Source: Marthasterias glacialis
Lineage: Eukaryota; Echinodermata; Asteroidea; Forcipulatida; Asteriidae
Reading direction: 5' to 3'
Assembly (NCBI GenBank): GCA_911728455.2
Contig: OU452223.1
Coordinates: 5,292,174 to 5,356,173 of the forward strand
DNA: 64,000 bases
Shown here: positions 62,408 to 64,000 of the stretch, piece by piece
How the letters are laid out: every line of letters begins with the position of its first letter
How positions within the stretch are numbered: the first letter of the stretch is position 1
Notes under the pieces: generated by a model
Told to the model about the DNA's origin: nothing
Seen by the model: the letters and a program-made list of their open reading frames with translations, nothing else
Databases searched by the model: none
Translations under genes and position numbers: made by a program

Positions 62408-62710
62408 GTAAGCCCAAGGGTATGGGGACGGGGATGGACGCTGAATTGTTTTGAAGTAACCCTTTTCTTACCATCGACGAGTTACGTTGACCAAGTTTAT
62501 TCTTTAAAAGGCACTGGGACCATTGGTTAGAAAGCTGTGATTTTGTTCATTCTCACCCTCCTTTTGGTTGGAAAGAGAAAGATCAGATCTTTCCAATTGT
62601 GTAAAATAGAATGAGGTTGCTGTCACGCAATTCTTTCAAAATGGAGTGGAAAGATCCAAAATACCAAAACACCTATGGAGTGCCTCCTGCTTGTGCTCAA
62701 GAAAAGGGTA

Positions 62711-63034
62711 TGAGATTCCAGATTTTATTTAGAAAAGTAAGATCGAGAACCTGGCTGTTTTTTGACAGATCTCTTAGATTTTTGTATTCTTTGAGATTCC
62801 AGATTTTATTTAGGAAAGTAAGATCGAGAACCTGGCTGTTTTTTGACAGATCTCTTAGATTTTTGTATTCTTTGAGATTCCAGATTTTATTTAGGAAAGT
62901 GAGATCGAGAACCTGGCTGTTTTTTGACAGATCTCTTAGATTTTTGTATTCTTTGAGATTCCAGATTTTATTTAGGAAAGTGAGATCGAGAACCTGGCTG
63001 TTTTTTGACAGATCTTTTAGATTTTTGTATTCTA
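62711..63034 (+). repeat. 81-bp tandem repeat, four copies
   Basis: The unit starts tgagattccagattttattt and contains gatcgagaacctggctgttt and gacagatctcttagattttt. Copies start at 62711, 62792, 62873 and 62954 and are nearly identical. 81 is a multiple of three, so both strands stay open over four units. Confidence 0.95.
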
Positions 63035-63712
63035 CGAAAGGGAATTTAATAAGCAAGACAGTTTTCATTGTTTATTTTTCTCTAAAAAAAAATGGCATAT
63101 GTTACTGTTATTTTACCGAAAAACACCCATCCCTCCATTCAAAGAAATTTCTTATTAAAGAAACCGATATTTGTGATAATACCTTGAGTCTTTGCGAGAC
63201 ACACAAGAAAGGGAAGTCCAGAAATGATGTTGTTCTTACGTAAACCATCGAAGATAAAAATTTCAATGCATTTCCTTTGGGCTTCTGGCAATCGATGGAG
63301 CCAGTTTGTGTGAAGTGGGCGTGACGTACAGTGGATTTATGTCACACTTACCAACAGGTTTGCTCATGTCGCAATAATAAACAGCGTAAAATAGGTTCTC
63401 AAGATATTTGGGATTTGGAATTCCTTTCAGTCAAGAAAGGATTCAGATGAGATATTTTCCAGAATATAACACCAGGCATAACTATCTTGAGAAGAAGTGT
63501 AATGGAGCATTTTTTTAAGTGCGCATAATTCAGAAACTGACCTTGTTGTTTTTGAAAAAGGTTTGCCAATAATTCTTCGGGTATCGAAATTCCAATTCCA
63601 ATTGTTTAGGTCATTGTGTATAGAAAAACTTGTGAAATTTGTAGGTAACAGTTAGAAAATACCAAATACCAGTCTTTAAAAATTACACTTCACTGAAAAA
63701 TGGTGAATTTCA
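63035..63712 (+). other. Intron sequence with no recognised element
   Basis: AT-rich. No FN3-like frame with splice sites and no inverted ends were found before the M10 element. Confidence 0.5.
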
Positions 63713-64000
63713 CTTTAAAGCCCCAGCTCACCATTGGTAAACTGACTGTAAATGCTTCCATTCTTTGCACGAATCAAGATATTTGTAATAAAACCAACCT
63801 GTGAAAATGTCAGCTCATTTCGTTCTTTTATTTGCTAGAAAATGTGCATTCCTATAGTTTTCGTCTCACTGAGACAAAATCTAATTGTGGATCTTATTTC
63901 ATTTATTATTTAAAAACGATAACACTTCAGGCAGAAATATTTCAAGGAAAGTTTTCTACCATCATTATCTTTATACCATGTAAGGTACATGTAAATCTGT
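63713..64000 (-). mobile_element. TTAA-type TIR element family M10, cut by the window end
   Basis: It starts tttaaagccccagctcacca and runs through cgtctcactgagacaaaat and gataacacttcaggcagaaa, matching 43745-44106 in reverse orientation. The other end lies outside the window. Confidence 0.8.

Noticed and set aside
67..62407. Naming the gene as tenascin, fibronectin or an R3-type receptor tyrosine phosphatase
   Set aside because: Only FN3 domains are present. No EGF, fibrinogen-like, type I/II fibronectin, transmembrane or phosphatase sequence is visible, so family assignment would be a guess.
62611..63243. Large last exon encoding a 27-residue repeat protein
   Set aside because: No acceptor in the correct phase and no link to the FN3 frame; best explained as an 81-bp minisatellite. 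Kept only as a finding to test.

Overview
This is an animal genomic window containing one very large, partial, plus-strand gene and a dense layer of transposon-derived repeats in its introns. The gene is a run of fibronectin type III (FN3) domains. I can place 39 consecutive FN3 domains (D1 to D39) on 45 exons between 67 and 62407. Every domain is bounded by phase-1 introns and the frame stays open throughout. No start codon with a signal peptide, no transmembrane segment, no catalytic domain and no polyadenylation end is visible, so the gene runs off both ends. The product is most likely a giant extracellular or cell-surface adhesion-type protein; its name cannot be decided from this window.

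Organism: spliced genes, long introns, several tRNA-derived SINE families, LINE 3' ends and many short inverted-repeat elements suggest an invertebrate. The style of the SINEs and FN3 domains makes an echinoderm (perhaps a sea star) my best guess, but this is an inference from general resemblance.

Protein layout: odd domains (type A, usually 83-90 residues, FG region 'L.PG.LY.I', often ending RTS or QRT) alternate with even domains (type B, usually 93-99 residues, 'L.P.T.Y.V', often 'TVSG' and 'SEP', ending TG). On top of this is an eight-domain period. D7, D15, D23, D31 and D39 share a 'WG....(L/V)(P/A)G(F/Y)' stretch. D12, D20, D28 and D36 share 'P.DG'. D9, D17, D25 and D33 share 'L.P(S/A)T.Y'. 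D11, D27 and D35 share a '(Y/F).(Y/F)(V/I)(W/Y)...P.P'-like stretch. The gene therefore looks built from about five tandem copies of an eight-domain, roughly 11-16 kb block. Below, 'class' means the domain number modulo 8.

Introns: these hold at least three tRNA-derived SINE families, about ten families of short terminal-inverted-repeat (TIR) elements, several very long hairpins, nested insertions (for example 53565-54110, 46458-47043, 30296-30627), four minisatellites (43 bp at 6605-7797, 19 bp at 15574-15991, 17 bp at 28533-28930, 81 bp at 62711-63034) and two LINE 3'-end fragments. Nothing in the window looks like a separate second gene on either strand.
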